A stretch of 46,703 nt of DNA from IDS-8 sp035304285 (GCA_035304285.1 DATGQI010000112.1:1-46703); one strand, 5' to 3'. Shown: positions 25,107 to 34,039, counted from the first letter of the stretch. The notes: generated from the sequence alone by a model not told the origin. Numbers and translations: made by a program.

Positions 25107-25181
25107 TTGCTCATCCCCCTCCAGGATCCCTGCCCGGATCCCGTTCAAGTCCCAGACTATAGCGGATTGCCGCCGGTTGTC

Positions 25182-25475
25182 CTATTGCCTCCTTGGTTGC
25201 ATAGCAACGTCGCCTGCGTACTCCGGCAGGCGGCCCGGTCGTACTATGCGAAACGTTTTCAGGCGCTGTGACCCCCCGCGGTGCAGCAGTACCCGCGACG
25301 GCGGAACGTCGAACTCCTCCGCAAGCTGCCGTATGACGTCCTTGTTCGCGGCGCCGCCTACCGGTGGAGAGGTGGTCTTCACCTGCAGACGCCCGTCCTT
25401 GACTCCCTGGATCCCGGAGCGGCTGCCGCGGGCCAGTACCCGGACGTTCACGAGCACCTCGTCGACGGCTAGCAC
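25182..25475 (-). CDS. yggU: YggU/DUF167 family protein
   Basis: A 97-residue DUF167 protein with VNVRVLARGSRSGIQGVKDG, LQVKTTSPPVGGAANKDVI and LHRGGSQRLKTFRI, all family signatures. Function unknown. The GTG at 25475 is chosen because AGGAG lies 5 bases upstream; a GTG two codons earlier is too close to it. The start is 20 bp after the yggT stop, so it is the last gene of yggS-proC-yggT-yggU. Confidence 0.9.
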   Translation of the reverse strand: MLAVDEVLVNVRVLARGSRSGIQGVKDGRLQVKTTSPPVGGAANKDVIRQLAEEFDVPPSRVLLHRGGSQRLKTFRIVRPGRLPEYAGDVAMQPRRQ

Positions 25476-25494
25476 ATCCACTCCTGCGTGACCG

Positions 25495-26043
25495 TCAGAC
25501 CGGCACGGGCTTGATCGACTGCAGGAAAATCACCCCTGCCTGCAACAGCAGGATGGCGAAGATCGGTGAAATGTCCAGGCCACCCACGCTCGGGATGATG
25601 CGCCGGAAAGGCCTGAGGACCGGCTCCGACAGGGTCGTCAGGAGTGCGGTAATAGGATTGTAGTTTCCCGGCGCCACCCAACTGAGAATGATGCGAATCA
25701 GCGTCGCGAAGAAGAACAGGTTGAGGCTGAGGATTGCGAGTTCGATCACGGAAACCATTGCGACGACCGGCGTGGGAACCGGTCGGCGCATGATGGCGAG
25801 CAGTACGAGTACGACGACGAACTGGATGATGAAAGCAACCAGTATCGTGGCTGTGTCGAGGCGTCCGATCGCCGGGAGGAAACGGCGCAAGGGAACGACC
25901 AGCGGAGACGTAAACCGAAGTATCCCCTGCGCAACGGGGTTGCGAAAGTCCGCGCGCAGCCATGGCAGCCAGAAGCGCAGCAATAACAGCAGCAGGTAAA
26001 GCTGCGCGAGCGTCTTTACCAGGAAATAAAGTGCCTGAGTCAT
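25495..26043 (-). CDS. yggT: YggT family integral membrane protein
   Basis: A 182-residue, four-helix membrane protein made of two YggT repeats, recognisable by FTSPLVVPLRRFLPAIG in the first half and TLSEPVLRPFRRIIPSVGGLD in the second. The family is linked to envelope physiology and osmotic resistance, but its biochemical role is not settled. The ATG overlaps the proC stop by four bases (ATGA), showing tight coupling. Confidence 0.93.
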   Translation of the reverse strand: MTQALYFLVKTLAQLYLLLLLLRFWLPWLRADFRNPVAQGILRFTSPLVVPLRRFLPAIGRLDTATILVAFIIQFVVVLVLLAIMRRPVPTPVVAMVSVIELAILSLNLFFFATLIRIILSWVAPGNYNPITALLTTLSEPVLRPFRRIIPSVGGLDISPIFAILLLQAGVIFLQSIKPVPV

Positions 26044-26885
26044 GCGCCTCCGTCTCGAGTCGACCGGGCCTCTTCGGCCAGTTGCTGCGCCCGGTCCCGT
26101 GCGGCCGTAATGGCCGATGCAAAGATAGCACGAACGTCCGCCGCTTCGAGACGGGCGAACGCTGCAGTCGTCGTGCCGCCGGGAGAGCGAACGCGGTCGA
26201 TCAGCGACAGCATCGGCTCCTTCTCCGCCATCGCCAAAGCGGAGGCACCTTTCGCCGTTTCAAGGACCAGCGTTCGAGCTACGTCGGGAGGAATTCCAAG
26301 CTTTACGGCGGAGGCGATCATCATGTCGATCAGAAGGTATACGTAGGCGGGCCCGGTGCCTGAGACCGCTGTAACCGCATCCATGAGCGACTCGTCTTCA
26401 ATCCAGACGACCTTGCCGACCGCCGACATCACCTTTTCCGCCAGTATCCTGCCAAGGTCATCTGTGCGGGAGTTCGCGTAAAGCGCGGAGATCCCCTGGT
26501 CGACGAGCGCCGGCTGGTTCGGCATCACGCGCACGATTTCGAGACTGCCGCCCAGCCAGGAATCGATGTCGGCTACCGTAGGTCCGGCGGCGATCGAAAT
26601 CACCAGGGGCCTCTGCTTCTGCACCGCCGCTTTCAGACCGACGCAAACGGAGCGCAGTATCTGTGGCTTCACGGCGAGCAACAGGTTGCCTGCCGCGCCG
26701 GCAACCTCGGAGTTGTCGCCGGTGATAACGGCCCCGGGGAACTCCCGCTGCAGCAGGTCCCGCTGTTCAGGACGCGGCGTCGAGATCAAGACGTTGCCGG
26801 CGCCGAATCCACTGCGAATGAGTCCGCCGGCTATCGCCCGCGTCATGTTACCGCCGCCGATGAACCCCACTGTCTGTCGCGTCAT
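26040..26885 (-). CDS. proC: Pyrroline-5-carboxylate reductase
   Basis: Catalyses the last step of proline synthesis, reducing pyrroline-5-carboxylate with NAD(P)H. The N-terminal Rossmann motif is VGFIGGGNMTRAI; AVKPQ and MPNQPALV follow, and the C-terminal family signature includes AVSGTGPAYVYLLID and RVRSPGGTTTAA. About 281 residues, a normal length. The ATG at 26885 has AAGGA upstream; a GTG one codon earlier is less likely. It lies 26 bp downstream of yggS. Confidence 0.96.
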   Translation of the reverse strand: MTRQTVGFIGGGNMTRAIAGGLIRSGFGAGNVLISTPRPEQRDLLQREFPGAVITGDNSEVAGAAGNLLLAVKPQILRSVCVGLKAAVQKQRPLVISIAAGPTVADIDSWLGGSLEIVRVMPNQPALVDQGISALYANSRTDDLGRILAEKVMSAVGKVVWIEDESLMDAVTAVSGTGPAYVYLLIDMMIASAVKLGIPPDVARTLVLETAKGASALAMAEKEPMLSLIDRVRSPGGTTTAAFARLEAADVRAIFASAITAARDRAQQLAEEARSTRDGGA

Positions 26886-26911
26886 CACGTTCCTTTATCG
26901 ATCGCTCATCT

Positions 26912-27601
26912 TTAGCCGCGCCGGCGTGGCCCGAACAGCGCCGTGCCGATTCTGACCAACGTGGCGCCTTCATGTATCGCGGCAACGAAGTCCGCGCTCA
27001 TACCCATTGAAAGCGTGTCGGTGTCGATGCCGACTGCCGTCAGCCCTTCTGCCAGCGTGCGCAGCCGCCTGAAGGGCTCACGTTGCGCCTCGAAGTCGTG
27101 TCGCACCGCCGGGATGCACATGAGCCCCCGGAGCTTGAGCTTCGGCAATGCCACGACCGCGGCGGCGAGGTCCGGGAGACCTTCGGCCGTTACGCCGGAC
27201 TTGTCGTCCTCGGGATCGATCATCACCTGCAGGCAGACGTTCAGGTCGGTCGCGTAGTACGGACGTTGGCGGCTCAGGCGTTCCGCAATCTTCAGACGAT
27301 CAACGGTGTGTACCCACTGGAACTGCTCGGCGACCTGGCGGGTCTTGTTGGACTGGAGATGACCGATGAAATGCCATTCCAGGTCGTCCCTCCCGACCTC
27401 TGCGATTTTCTTGACCGCCTCCTGCACGAAGCTCTCGCCGAACGCTTTCTGTCCAGCCGAAACCGCCTCCGAGACAGCGGCCGCCGGCTGGCCCTTGGTA
27501 ACGGCAAGCAAGCGAACCGAGTCCTCCGGCCTGCCGGCCTCACGCGCCGACTTCGCCAGCAAATCTTGGATTTTTCGAAAGTTTTCCGTGACTCTAATCA
27601 C
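26912..27601 (-). CDS. yggS: PLP homeostasis protein YggS (PLPBP)
   Basis: A single-domain pyridoxal-phosphate-binding protein of 229 residues that balances free vitamin B6 and affects amino-acid metabolism. Lys36 in LLAVTKGQP is the expected Schiff-base lysine; HFIGHLQSNKTR, LSMGMSADFVAAI and LVRIGTALFG are family signatures. The GTG start lies 87 bp from divergent pilT. First gene of the yggS-proC-yggT-yggU unit. Confidence 0.95.
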   Translation of the reverse strand: MIRVTENFRKIQDLLAKSAREAGRPEDSVRLLAVTKGQPAAAVSEAVSAGQKAFGESFVQEAVKKIAEVGRDDLEWHFIGHLQSNKTRQVAEQFQWVHTVDRLKIAERLSRQRPYYATDLNVCLQVMIDPEDDKSGVTAEGLPDLAAAVVALPKLKLRGLMCIPAVRHDFEAQREPFRRLRTLAEGLTAVGIDTDTLSMGMSADFVAAIHEGATLVRIGTALFGPRRRG

Positions 27602-27622
27602 GTTTTGCTAAGGGCTCTTCGC

Positions 27623-27628
27623 TATACT
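27623..27628 (+). promoter_or_regulatory. Possible -10 box for pilT
   Basis: TATACT, 60 bp before the pilT ATG in the short divergent gap to yggS. No good -35 match is visible at 16-18 bp, so another sigma factor or an activator may be involved. Confidence 0.3.
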
Positions 27629-27687
27629 AGGCAGCCATTGGGCCGGGTTATGGTAAGTCCGGTCCTCTCAATTACAGAGGGAGCAAT

Positions 27688-28728
27688 ATGGCCGTCGACG
27701 TCGCGCAGCTACTGTCGTTCACCGTCAAGAACAACGCATCCGACCTGCATCTGTCCGGCGGCGTCCCCCCGATGATTCGGGTCGACGGCGACATCAAGCG
27801 CATCAACATGCCGGCGCTGACCCACAAGGACGTCAATAGCATGGTGTACGACATCATGAATGACAAGCAGCGCAAGGACTACGAGGAATTTCTGGAGACG
27901 GACTTTTCCTTCGAAATTCCCAAACTCGCGCGCTTCCGCGTCAACGCATTTAACCAGAATCGCGGCTCGGCCGCTGTTTTCAGGACCATCCCGTCAGAGA
28001 TCCTGTCGCTCGATGATCTGGGGGCACCACAGATATTCAAGGACGTTTCGATGCATCCGCGGGGCATCGTTCTTGTCACCGGTCCGACAGGTTCAGGCAA
28101 GTCGACCACGCTCGCGGCGATGGTCGACTATATCAACGACAACAAGCCGGATCACATCCTCACGATCGAGGACCCGATCGAATTCGTGCACGAAAGCAAG
28201 AAGTCGCTCATCAACCAACGCGAGGTGCACCGTGACACCCTGGGCTTCAACGAAGCACTTCGGTCGGCCTTGCGCGAGGACCCGGACGTGATCCTCGTTG
28301 GCGAGCTTCGCGACCTTGAAACCATCCGTCTGGCTTTGACCGCGGCCGAAACAGGTCACCTCGTCTTTGGCACATTGCATACGAGTTCGGCGGCCAAGAC
28401 GATTGACCGTATCGTCGATGTTTTCCCGGCGGCCGAGAAGGAGATGGTACGAGCGATGTTGTCAGAATCGTTACGCGCCGTCATTTCGCAGACGTTGTTG
28501 AAGCGCATCGGCGGCGGCCGAATCGCCGCGCACGAAATCATGATCGGGACGCCCGCCATCCGCAACCTGATTCGCGAAGGCAAGATTGCACAGATGTATT
28601 CCGCGATACAGACAGGTCACTCGACCGGGATGCAGACGCTCGACCAGAACCTGACAGAGCTGCTGCACAAAGGCCTCATCAACAAGGAAGAGGCCCGGTT
28701 CCGCGCGGTCAACAAGGAAAACTTTTAG
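27688..28728 (+). CDS. pilT: Type IV pilus retraction ATPase PilT
   Basis: A hexameric secretion-type ATPase that depolymerises pilin and powers twitching motility at the base of the pilus machine. Walker A is GPTGSGKST (132-140), followed by the Asp box region (LTIEDPIEF), Walker B region (VILVGELRD), the His box (TGHLVFGTLHT), and the PilT-specific AIRNLIREGK (290-299) needed for retraction. The length of 346 is normal. A GAGGGAG ribosome-binding site precedes the ATG. Start of the pilT-pilU-pilU2 run. Confidence 0.98.
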   Translation: MAVDVAQLLSFTVKNNASDLHLSGGVPPMIRVDGDIKRINMPALTHKDVNSMVYDIMNDKQRKDYEEFLETDFSFEIPKLARFRVNAFNQNRGSAAVFRTIPSEILSLDDLGAPQIFKDVSMHPRGIVLVTGPTGSGKSTTLAAMVDYINDNKPDHILTIEDPIEFVHESKKSLINQREVHRDTLGFNEALRSALREDPDVILVGELRDLETIRLALTAAETGHLVFGTLHTSSAAKTIDRIVDVFPAAEKEMVRAMLSESLRAVISQTLLKRIGGGRIAAHEIMIGTPAIRNLIREGKIAQMYSAIQTGHSTGMQTLDQNLTELLHKGLINKEEARFRAVNKENF

Positions 28729-28797
28729 CCCCGGCAGCGAATGTAAACGGAGAATGACCCGGCCGGGGGCTCGAGGTCTTACGGGAGAAGGACGAAA

Positions 28798-29955
28798 ATG
28801 GAACGCGAACAAGCGGTGCGCCTCACGCAGAACCTCCTGCGCAAGATGGTGGAGAAGGAAGGCTCCGATCTGTTTATCACCACGGGATTCCCACCGGCGA
28901 TCAAGATCGACGGGCAGGTGCACAAGGCGACCGACACTCCGCTCACGGCGGAACAGTCGGCAATGATGGTTCGTTCCATCATGAACGACAAACAGATCAG
29001 GGAGTTCGACGCCACCAAGGAATGCAACTTTGCGATCAGCCCGCAGGGTATCGGGCGCTTTCGCGTCAGTGCGTTCATCCAGCAGGGCATGATTGGCGCC
29101 GTACTTCGCACGATCACCACTGAAATTCCGACGCTCGGCGAGCTCGACCTGCCGCCGATCCTGAAAGATGTCGTGATGAACAAGCGTGGGCTCGTGGTCG
29201 TCGTCGGCGGCACCGGCTCGGGCAAGTCAACCACGCTCGCGGCGATGATCGGGCACCGCAATGAGAATTCCAAAGGTCACATTATTTCCATCGAAGACCC
29301 CGTCGAGTACGTCCATCCGCACAGGGGCTGCGTTATCACCCAGCGGGAAGTCGGCGTCGACACCGAGTCCTGGCATGCCGCGCTGAAGAACACCTTGCGC
29401 CAGGCGCCGGACGTGATACTGATCGGCGAGATCAGGGACAAGGAAACGATGGAATATGGCATCCAGTTCGCCGAGACGGGGCATCTGTGTCTCGCGACGC
29501 TGCACGCGAACAGCGCCAACCAGGCACTGGATCGCATCATCAACTTCTTCCCGGAAGAGCGCAGGCAGCAGTTGCTCATGGACCTGTCGCTGAACACCAA
29601 GGCCTTTATCTCGCAGCGCCTTATTCCACGGGAAAGCGGTGTAGGCCGTATAGCTGCCATGGAGATCATGCTGAACTCGCCGCTGATTGCCGACCTCATC
29701 TTCAAAGGAGAGGTTTCGCATATCAAGGAGATCATGGCGAAGTCGACCCGCCTCGGGATGCAGACTTTCGACCAGGCATTGTTCGCGCTGTACGAGGATG
29801 GCGCCATTTCGTACGAGGAGGCGATGCGGAATGCTGACTCGAAGAACGAATTGCGCCTGCGGGTCAAGCTCGAGAGCAAACGCGACGCCGCAGTCGCCGA
29901 CCAGCAGCAGGAAAGCCTCAACATCGTGGAAGAAGATACTGCTCGGACCTTCTGA
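28798..29955 (+). CDS. pilU: Type IV pilus retraction ATPase PilU
   Basis: A PilT paralogue that supports retraction force together with PilT. Walker A is GGTGSGKST (137-145); ISIEDPVEYVHPH, VILIGEIRDKETM and ETGHLCLATLHANSANQALDRIINFFPEE match the PilU type. At 385 residues it has the longer, charged C-terminal tail (VKLESKRDAAVADQQQ) usual for PilU. A GGGAGAAGGA ribosome-binding site precedes the ATG. Only 69 bp separates it from pilT, so cotranscription is likely. Confidence 0.96.
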   Translation: MEREQAVRLTQNLLRKMVEKEGSDLFITTGFPPAIKIDGQVHKATDTPLTAEQSAMMVRSIMNDKQIREFDATKECNFAISPQGIGRFRVSAFIQQGMIGAVLRTITTEIPTLGELDLPPILKDVVMNKRGLVVVVGGTGSGKSTTLAAMIGHRNENSKGHIISIEDPVEYVHPHRGCVITQREVGVDTESWHAALKNTLRQAPDVILIGEIRDKETMEYGIQFAETGHLCLATLHANSANQALDRIINFFPEERRQQLLMDLSLNTKAFISQRLIPRESGVGRIAAMEIMLNSPLIADLIFKGEVSHIKEIMAKSTRLGMQTFDQALFALYEDGAISYEEAMRNADSKNELRLRVKLESKRDAAVADQQQESLNIVEEDTARTF

Positions 29956-29979
29956 GCCTACTGATCCGGCAGCACTCCT

Positions 29980-31035
29980 ATGAACGTAAAACCACTTTTC
30001 AAGTTAATGGTAGAGAAGAGGGCGTCCGATCTCTTCTTCGCGCCCTACGCTCCGGCGAAAATCAAGATCGACGGCAAGATCATGCCGGTAAACAAGCTGG
30101 AGATGACGCCGAAGATGGTGAAGCAGGCGGCGCTCGAGCTGATGGACGAAAACCAGCTCGACATATTCACCCGTGAACTGGAGGTGGATTTCGCCATCTC
30201 CGAAGCGGGGCTCGGCCGTTTCAGGGTCAACGTTTTCCACCAGCGCGGCAATGTCGCGATGGTGTTGCGCTACATCACGGCGGACATGCCGGTTCTTGAC
30301 GACCTGGGCATGCCCGAACAGTTGAAGGACCTGGTGATGCTGCGTCGCGGCCTGATCCTGATGGTCGGCGCAAGCGGCAACGGCAAGTCCACGACGCTTG
30401 CCGCCATGATCAATCACCGCAACGAAAAGACCTCCTCGCATATCATCACGGTCGAGGACCCGATCGAGTTCCTGCATCCTAACAAACAGTCGATTGTTAA
30501 CCAGCGCGAGGTTGGCCTGGACACAAAGTCCTACGCCACGGCCCTGAAGAGTGCGATGCGCGCAGCGCCGGACGTCATCCAGATCGGCGAAATTCGTGAT
30601 CGCGAGTCCATGCAGTCGGCAATCGACATGGCAGGTACGGGTCACCTGGTGCTGGCGACGCTGCATTCGAACAACGCACCGGAGACGCTGGACCGAATCA
30701 TCAACATGTTTCCGCAGGAACAGCATTCCCAGATCTTCATGGACCTCGCGCACTACCTGCGCGCGATCATCTCGCAGCGGCTGGTCCGCGCCCGGGCCGG
30801 TCGGCGAGTGGCTGCGGTGGAGCTTATGCTCAACACGCCCCACATCAAGGATCTCATCCTGAAAGGAGACATCTCCGAGGTGAAGGAAGCGATCAAGGAC
30901 AGCAACGAGAAGGGAGTGCAGAATTTCGACGACGCTTTGCTGAACCTGTACAAAGCCGGCACGATCACGCTTGAAGAAGCGATGTCGCACGCAGACTCAC
31001 GTTCGAACCTGGAAGCCAAAGTAAACTTCGGCTAG
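29980..31035 (+). CDS. Third PilT/PilU-type pilus retraction ATPase
   Basis: A 351-residue secretion ATPase 24 bp after pilU. Walker A is GASGNGKST (130-138); TVEDPIEFLHPNKQS, VIQIGEIRDRESMQS and TGHLVLATLHSNNAPETLDRIINMFPQ are intact, so it should hydrolyse ATP. The DRIIN-type block and the missing AIRNLIREGK motif (here NTPHIKDLILKGD) place it nearer PilU than PilT, but it is clearly distinct and lacks the long PilU tail. The ribosome-binding site is weak, suggesting coupling to pilU. Possible role: a further accessory retraction motor for a particular load or surface. The subfamily needs a tree. Confidence 0.9.
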   Translation: MNVKPLFKLMVEKRASDLFFAPYAPAKIKIDGKIMPVNKLEMTPKMVKQAALELMDENQLDIFTRELEVDFAISEAGLGRFRVNVFHQRGNVAMVLRYITADMPVLDDLGMPEQLKDLVMLRRGLILMVGASGNGKSTTLAAMINHRNEKTSSHIITVEDPIEFLHPNKQSIVNQREVGLDTKSYATALKSAMRAAPDVIQIGEIRDRESMQSAIDMAGTGHLVLATLHSNNAPETLDRIINMFPQEQHSQIFMDLAHYLRAIISQRLVRARAGRRVAAVELMLNTPHIKDLILKGDISEVKEAIKDSNEKGVQNFDDALLNLYKAGTITLEEAMSHADSRSNLEAKVNFG

Positions 31036-31053
31036 CGGCCTCCTACAGCGCTC
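31036..31053 (-). repeat. Half REP-like element after the third ATPase
   Basis: On the minus strand this reads GAGCGCTGTAGGAGGCCG, matching the GCGCTGTAGGAG lead of the REP-like family without its hairpin. It fills the 21-bp gap between two convergent genes. Confidence 0.5.
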
Positions 31054-31056
31054 GAA

Positions 31057-31965
31057 TCAAGGACCGGTAAAAACCGTCGCGGCGTCGAATACCGGGCCGT
31101 CTACGCAGACGCGTTTCATCGACGGGCCCTCCGGCGTCTCGACAGGGATGGTACACCCGGCGCAGCCGCCAACCGCGCATGCCATGTATTCCTCCAGCGA
31201 TGCCTGGCACGGTACGCGAAACTCACGCGCGAGTGCCGCTACAACCTCAAGCATCGGCTTCGGTCCGCAGGTGAAAATCTCAGTCTGCGCGAGGTCCGCA
31301 TCGGTCTGCACTTCCAGCCACTTCCTGGCGAGGTCGCTCACGTAACCGCGGAAGACACCGTCCGCTTCCGTCAGGCTCGCGAGGCGACTCGGGATGCGCC
31401 AGTCTTCCATCAGCGGCATCGCCGCGCCGACTTCCTTGCCCAACCATTCCGTCGCGATGATTGACCGTCCGAGTTCGAACGGGAAGGGGATCTCGGAACC
31501 CATCAGCACCAGGGTCTGCCAGTCGAAACTGTCTTTCCGCATGCGCTCCGCCAGGAAAATCATCGGCGGAATACCGACGCCGCCACCCACCAGCAATGCG
31601 CGCGGCCTGCCTTTCGATGGCTCGAACCCTCTGCCGACAGGCCCGACGAGGCTCATACGGTCGCCCGGCTCCTTGTGTCCCAGCGAGCGCAGGCCGCTTC
31701 CAACGATTTTGAACAGGATCTCTATCCAGCCGCCTTTGGCGCTGGCTCGCATGATGGAAAGGGGGCGCCGCATCGGGATGGCATCGTCGCAGCGTATATG
31801 CACAAAGCTTCCGGGAACGGCGTGGCGCGCGGTTCGGGGAGCGTGGAGGCGCAGGATGTACTGGTTGCCCGGGAACGTTCGCACCTCGGTCACCCTGGCA
31901 TCCTCTACGAAGATCGTGCCGCGGTGACGTTGCGCCGCGGCCTGTGCAGGAGTCAGTCCGATCAC
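31057..31965 (-). CDS. PyrK-like dihydroorotate dehydrogenase electron-transfer flavoprotein
   Basis: A 302-residue ferredoxin-reductase-type protein. It has an FAD-binding segment MRRPLSIMRA, a nucleotide-binding LLVGGGVGIPPM, CGPKPML, and a C-terminal [2Fe-2S] site CAVGGCAGC with a fourth cysteine (Cys263, 268, 271, 287), the PyrK pattern. PyrK normally couples class 1B dihydroorotate dehydrogenase to NAD. Its GTG overlaps the pyrB stop by four bases (GTGA), so pyrimidine synthesis is the natural context. No pyrD is in the window. It may alternatively serve another redox partner. Confidence 0.85.
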   Translation of the reverse strand: MIGLTPAQAAAQRHRGTIFVEDARVTEVRTFPGNQYILRLHAPRTARHAVPGSFVHIRCDDAIPMRRPLSIMRASAKGGWIEILFKIVGSGLRSLGHKEPGDRMSLVGPVGRGFEPSKGRPRALLVGGGVGIPPMIFLAERMRKDSFDWQTLVLMGSEIPFPFELGRSIIATEWLGKEVGAAMPLMEDWRIPSRLASLTEADGVFRGYVSDLARKWLEVQTDADLAQTEIFTCGPKPMLEVVAALAREFRVPCQASLEEYMACAVGGCAGCTIPVETPEGPSMKRVCVDGPVFDAATVFTGP

Positions 31966-32999
31966 CTGGCGGGACTACCGCCCTTGCGGGCCGCGGCATC
32001 AGCTTCCAGGCTATCGGTGACGGCACTCAAGATCGCCATGCGAACAGCGAGGCCGTTGGTGACCTGTTTCCTGATGACGGAGCGGCGGCTGTCGGCGAGG
32101 CTGGATTCGATCTCGATGCCGCGGTTCATCGGCCCTGGATGCATCACGATGGCGTCCGGCGCCGCCAGCTTCATCCGTTCATGACTGATACCGTAGTTGG
32201 CGAAGTACTCGTCGATTCCCGGTATGCCGTCGAGATTGCCGATGCGCTCGCGCTGGATGCGTAAAGCCATCACCACGTCGGCGCCGCGGACACCGTCATC
32301 GAGCCGGTGCATGATCCGGGCCGAGGGCATCTCTCCGGGGTCCGGCGCAAGAGCGACCGGTGACACCAGCCGGATTTCTCCGGTACCCATCGTCGTCAGC
32401 CCCTGTACCGCCGAACGTGCGACCCGCGAATGCGCGATATCGCCGACGATGGTAACGACGAGATCCTGGAAATCCCGCTTGTGCTGGCGGATCGTCAGGA
32501 GATCGAGCAGGCCCTGGGTCGGGTGCGAAACGTCCGACTCGCCCGCATTCAGGATGCTGACGTAGGTATCGACGTGCCGGGCTATATACGCCGGTACTCC
32601 CGCGCTCGCGTCGCGCACGACAAAGACATCGATCTGCATTGCCTGGAGCGTGTACATCATGTCGAGGATGCCCTCGCCCTTCTTGCGCGACGACGTATTC
32701 ACGTCGAGGTTGAGAACGTCGGCGCCGAGTCGCTTGGCGGCGAGGTCGAAAGACGCACGGGTCCTGGTGCTCGGCTCGAAGAAGAGATTCGCTACGGTGC
32801 GACCCTCGAGCGCCTTGCTCCTGACGGCGCGTTCGCCGCGCGGGCTCAGGAAGGTCTCGGCCCTGTCCAGCAACGCGGTGAGGTGCTGCCTATCGAGGCC
32901 GCGCAGCGTCAGCAAATGCCGCAGGCGGCCGGATGGCGTTAGCTGGAGATCGGGTTCGTCATCGATCTTCGGATGTTCGAACAGCTCTGTTACTGACAT
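31962..32999 (-). CDS. pyrB: Aspartate carbamoyltransferase catalytic subunit
   Basis: Commits carbamoyl phosphate and aspartate to pyrimidine synthesis. The carbamoyl-phosphate loop FFEPSTRTR (STRTR at 77-81), SSRKKGE, HPTQGLLDLLT and HPGPMNRGIEI are all present. It has 345 residues with an N-terminal extension of about 20, as in the Pseudomonas-type enzyme that forms a dodecamer with inactive DHOase-like PyrC'; no pyrC' is adjacent here. It is followed by the overlapping PyrK-like gene and preceded by yqgF after 46 bp. pyrR, seen at this position in Pseudomonas, is absent. Confidence 0.96.
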   Translation of the reverse strand: MSVTELFEHPKIDDEPDLQLTPSGRLRHLLTLRGLDRQHLTALLDRAETFLSPRGERAVRSKALEGRTVANLFFEPSTRTRASFDLAAKRLGADVLNLDVNTSSRKKGEGILDMMYTLQAMQIDVFVVRDASAGVPAYIARHVDTYVSILNAGESDVSHPTQGLLDLLTIRQHKRDFQDLVVTIVGDIAHSRVARSAVQGLTTMGTGEIRLVSPVALAPDPGEMPSARIMHRLDDGVRGADVVMALRIQRERIGNLDGIPGIDEYFANYGISHERMKLAAPDAIVMHPGPMNRGIEIESSLADSRRSVIRKQVTNGLAVRMAILSAVTDSLEADAAARKGGSPAR

Positions 33000-33045
33000 G
33001 GCGACGGCAGTTTACTCCGATTTATCGTTTCGTTCTCCGCCGCCA

Positions 33046-33492
33046 TCACCGCTCGTTGCGCAGCCAGCGCTCCGCGATCAGGCTCGCGGCTGCGGCGTCT
33101 ATCGCTTCCCGGCTGATCCTGCCGCGCGTGCCGTGTTTCCGTGCTGCAATCAGTGCCTGCTCTGCTTCGGCGGAAGAATACCGTTCGTCGATCGTCGCAA
33201 CCGGCAGTGAAAAGCGGTCGAGTTCCGCGACAAACTTCTCGGCCAGCGCGGAAATATCGGAGCGTGTGCCATCCACGTGCAACGGCAGCCCGACCACCAG
33301 CCGCGCTGCACCCCATTCCTTGATGAGTTGCTCGATACGATTCCAGTCCGGACCTTCCATGCCGTTGGAAACGACGCCTAACGGGCTCGCGGAACCGGTA
33401 ACCGTCTGGCCGACCGCGACCCCGATGCGCCTCAAGCCGAAATCGAATGCGAGGATGGTCTCGTGGCCGCTTGAGTCAGGCGTGGCCGGCAT
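33046..33492 (-). CDS. yqgF: Putative Holliday-junction resolvase-fold nuclease YqgF (RuvX)
   Basis: A 148-residue RNase H-fold protein; in E. coli it helps process the 5' end of pre-16S rRNA. ILAFDFGLRRIGVAVG carries the catalytic Asp17; VVGLPLHVDGT and TIDERYSSAEAE provide further acidic residues. The start codon lies inside the 3' end of yqgE (17-bp overlap), so the two are coupled. Confidence 0.95.
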   Translation of the reverse strand: MPATPDSSGHETILAFDFGLRRIGVAVGQTVTGSASPLGVVSNGMEGPDWNRIEQLIKEWGAARLVVGLPLHVDGTRSDISALAEKFVAELDRFSLPVATIDERYSSAEAEQALIAARKHGTRGRISREAIDAAAASLIAERWLRNER

Positions 33493-34039
33493 CCGGTGAC
33501 AGGCGGTTCAGGTCCACGCCCAGAATATCCGCGGCCGTTATCCAGCGCTTGGAGAAGGGAACATCGAAGATGATTTCGGGCGTCGCCGGCACACTGAGCC
33601 ACGCATTGGCAAGCATCTCGGCTTCGAGCTGGCCTGGTTGCCACCCTGCGTAACCCAGCGCCACCAGCGCCTTGCGGGGTCCACGGCCGGCGGCGATGGC
33701 ATCGAGTATGTCCCTGGAGAGCGTCAGCTGGATATCGGGGGACACGGCCACGGAACTCTCGAACTCGGCGTCGGGGTTGTGCAGCACGAAACCGCGCTCC
33801 TTCGCCACCGGGCCCCCGTCCATCACCGGGATCCGCGAGGCCGCGCCGTCGGCATCGGCTACGGCCAGTTGCTCGAACAGGCCCGCCAGGTTCAGGTTCA
33901 TCGGACGGTTGACGACTATCCCTAAGGCGCCGTCGGAATTGTGCTCACAGATCAATGTAACGGTGCTGTTGAAATTCGGATCGGCCATGCCGGGCATGGC
34001 AATCAGCAGCTGGTTGTTGAATGAACCCTCAATTTCCAT
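33476..34039 (-). CDS. yqgE: YqgE/AlgH family protein
   Basis: A 187-residue UPF0301 protein. LLIAMPGMADPNFNSTVTLICEHN at the N-terminus and GALGIVVNRPMN are family hallmarks. AlgH was tied to alginate regulation in Pseudomonas, but the molecular function is not established. It pairs with yqgF in many gammaproteobacteria, as here, and overlaps it by 17 bp. A GAGG motif lies just before the ATG. Confidence 0.95.
   Translation of the reverse strand: MEIEGSFNNQLLIAMPGMADPNFNSTVTLICEHNSDGALGIVVNRPMNLNLAGLFEQLAVADADGAASRIPVMDGGPVAKERGFVLHNPDAEFESSVAVSPDIQLTLSRDILDAIAAGRGPRKALVALGYAGWQPGQLEAEMLANAWLSVPATPEIIFDVPFSKRWITAADILGVDLNRLSPDAGHA

Noticed and set aside
30004..30990. 328-residue open frame antisense to the third pilus ATPase
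   Set aside because: It lies inside a conserved ATPase gene and shows no family motif.
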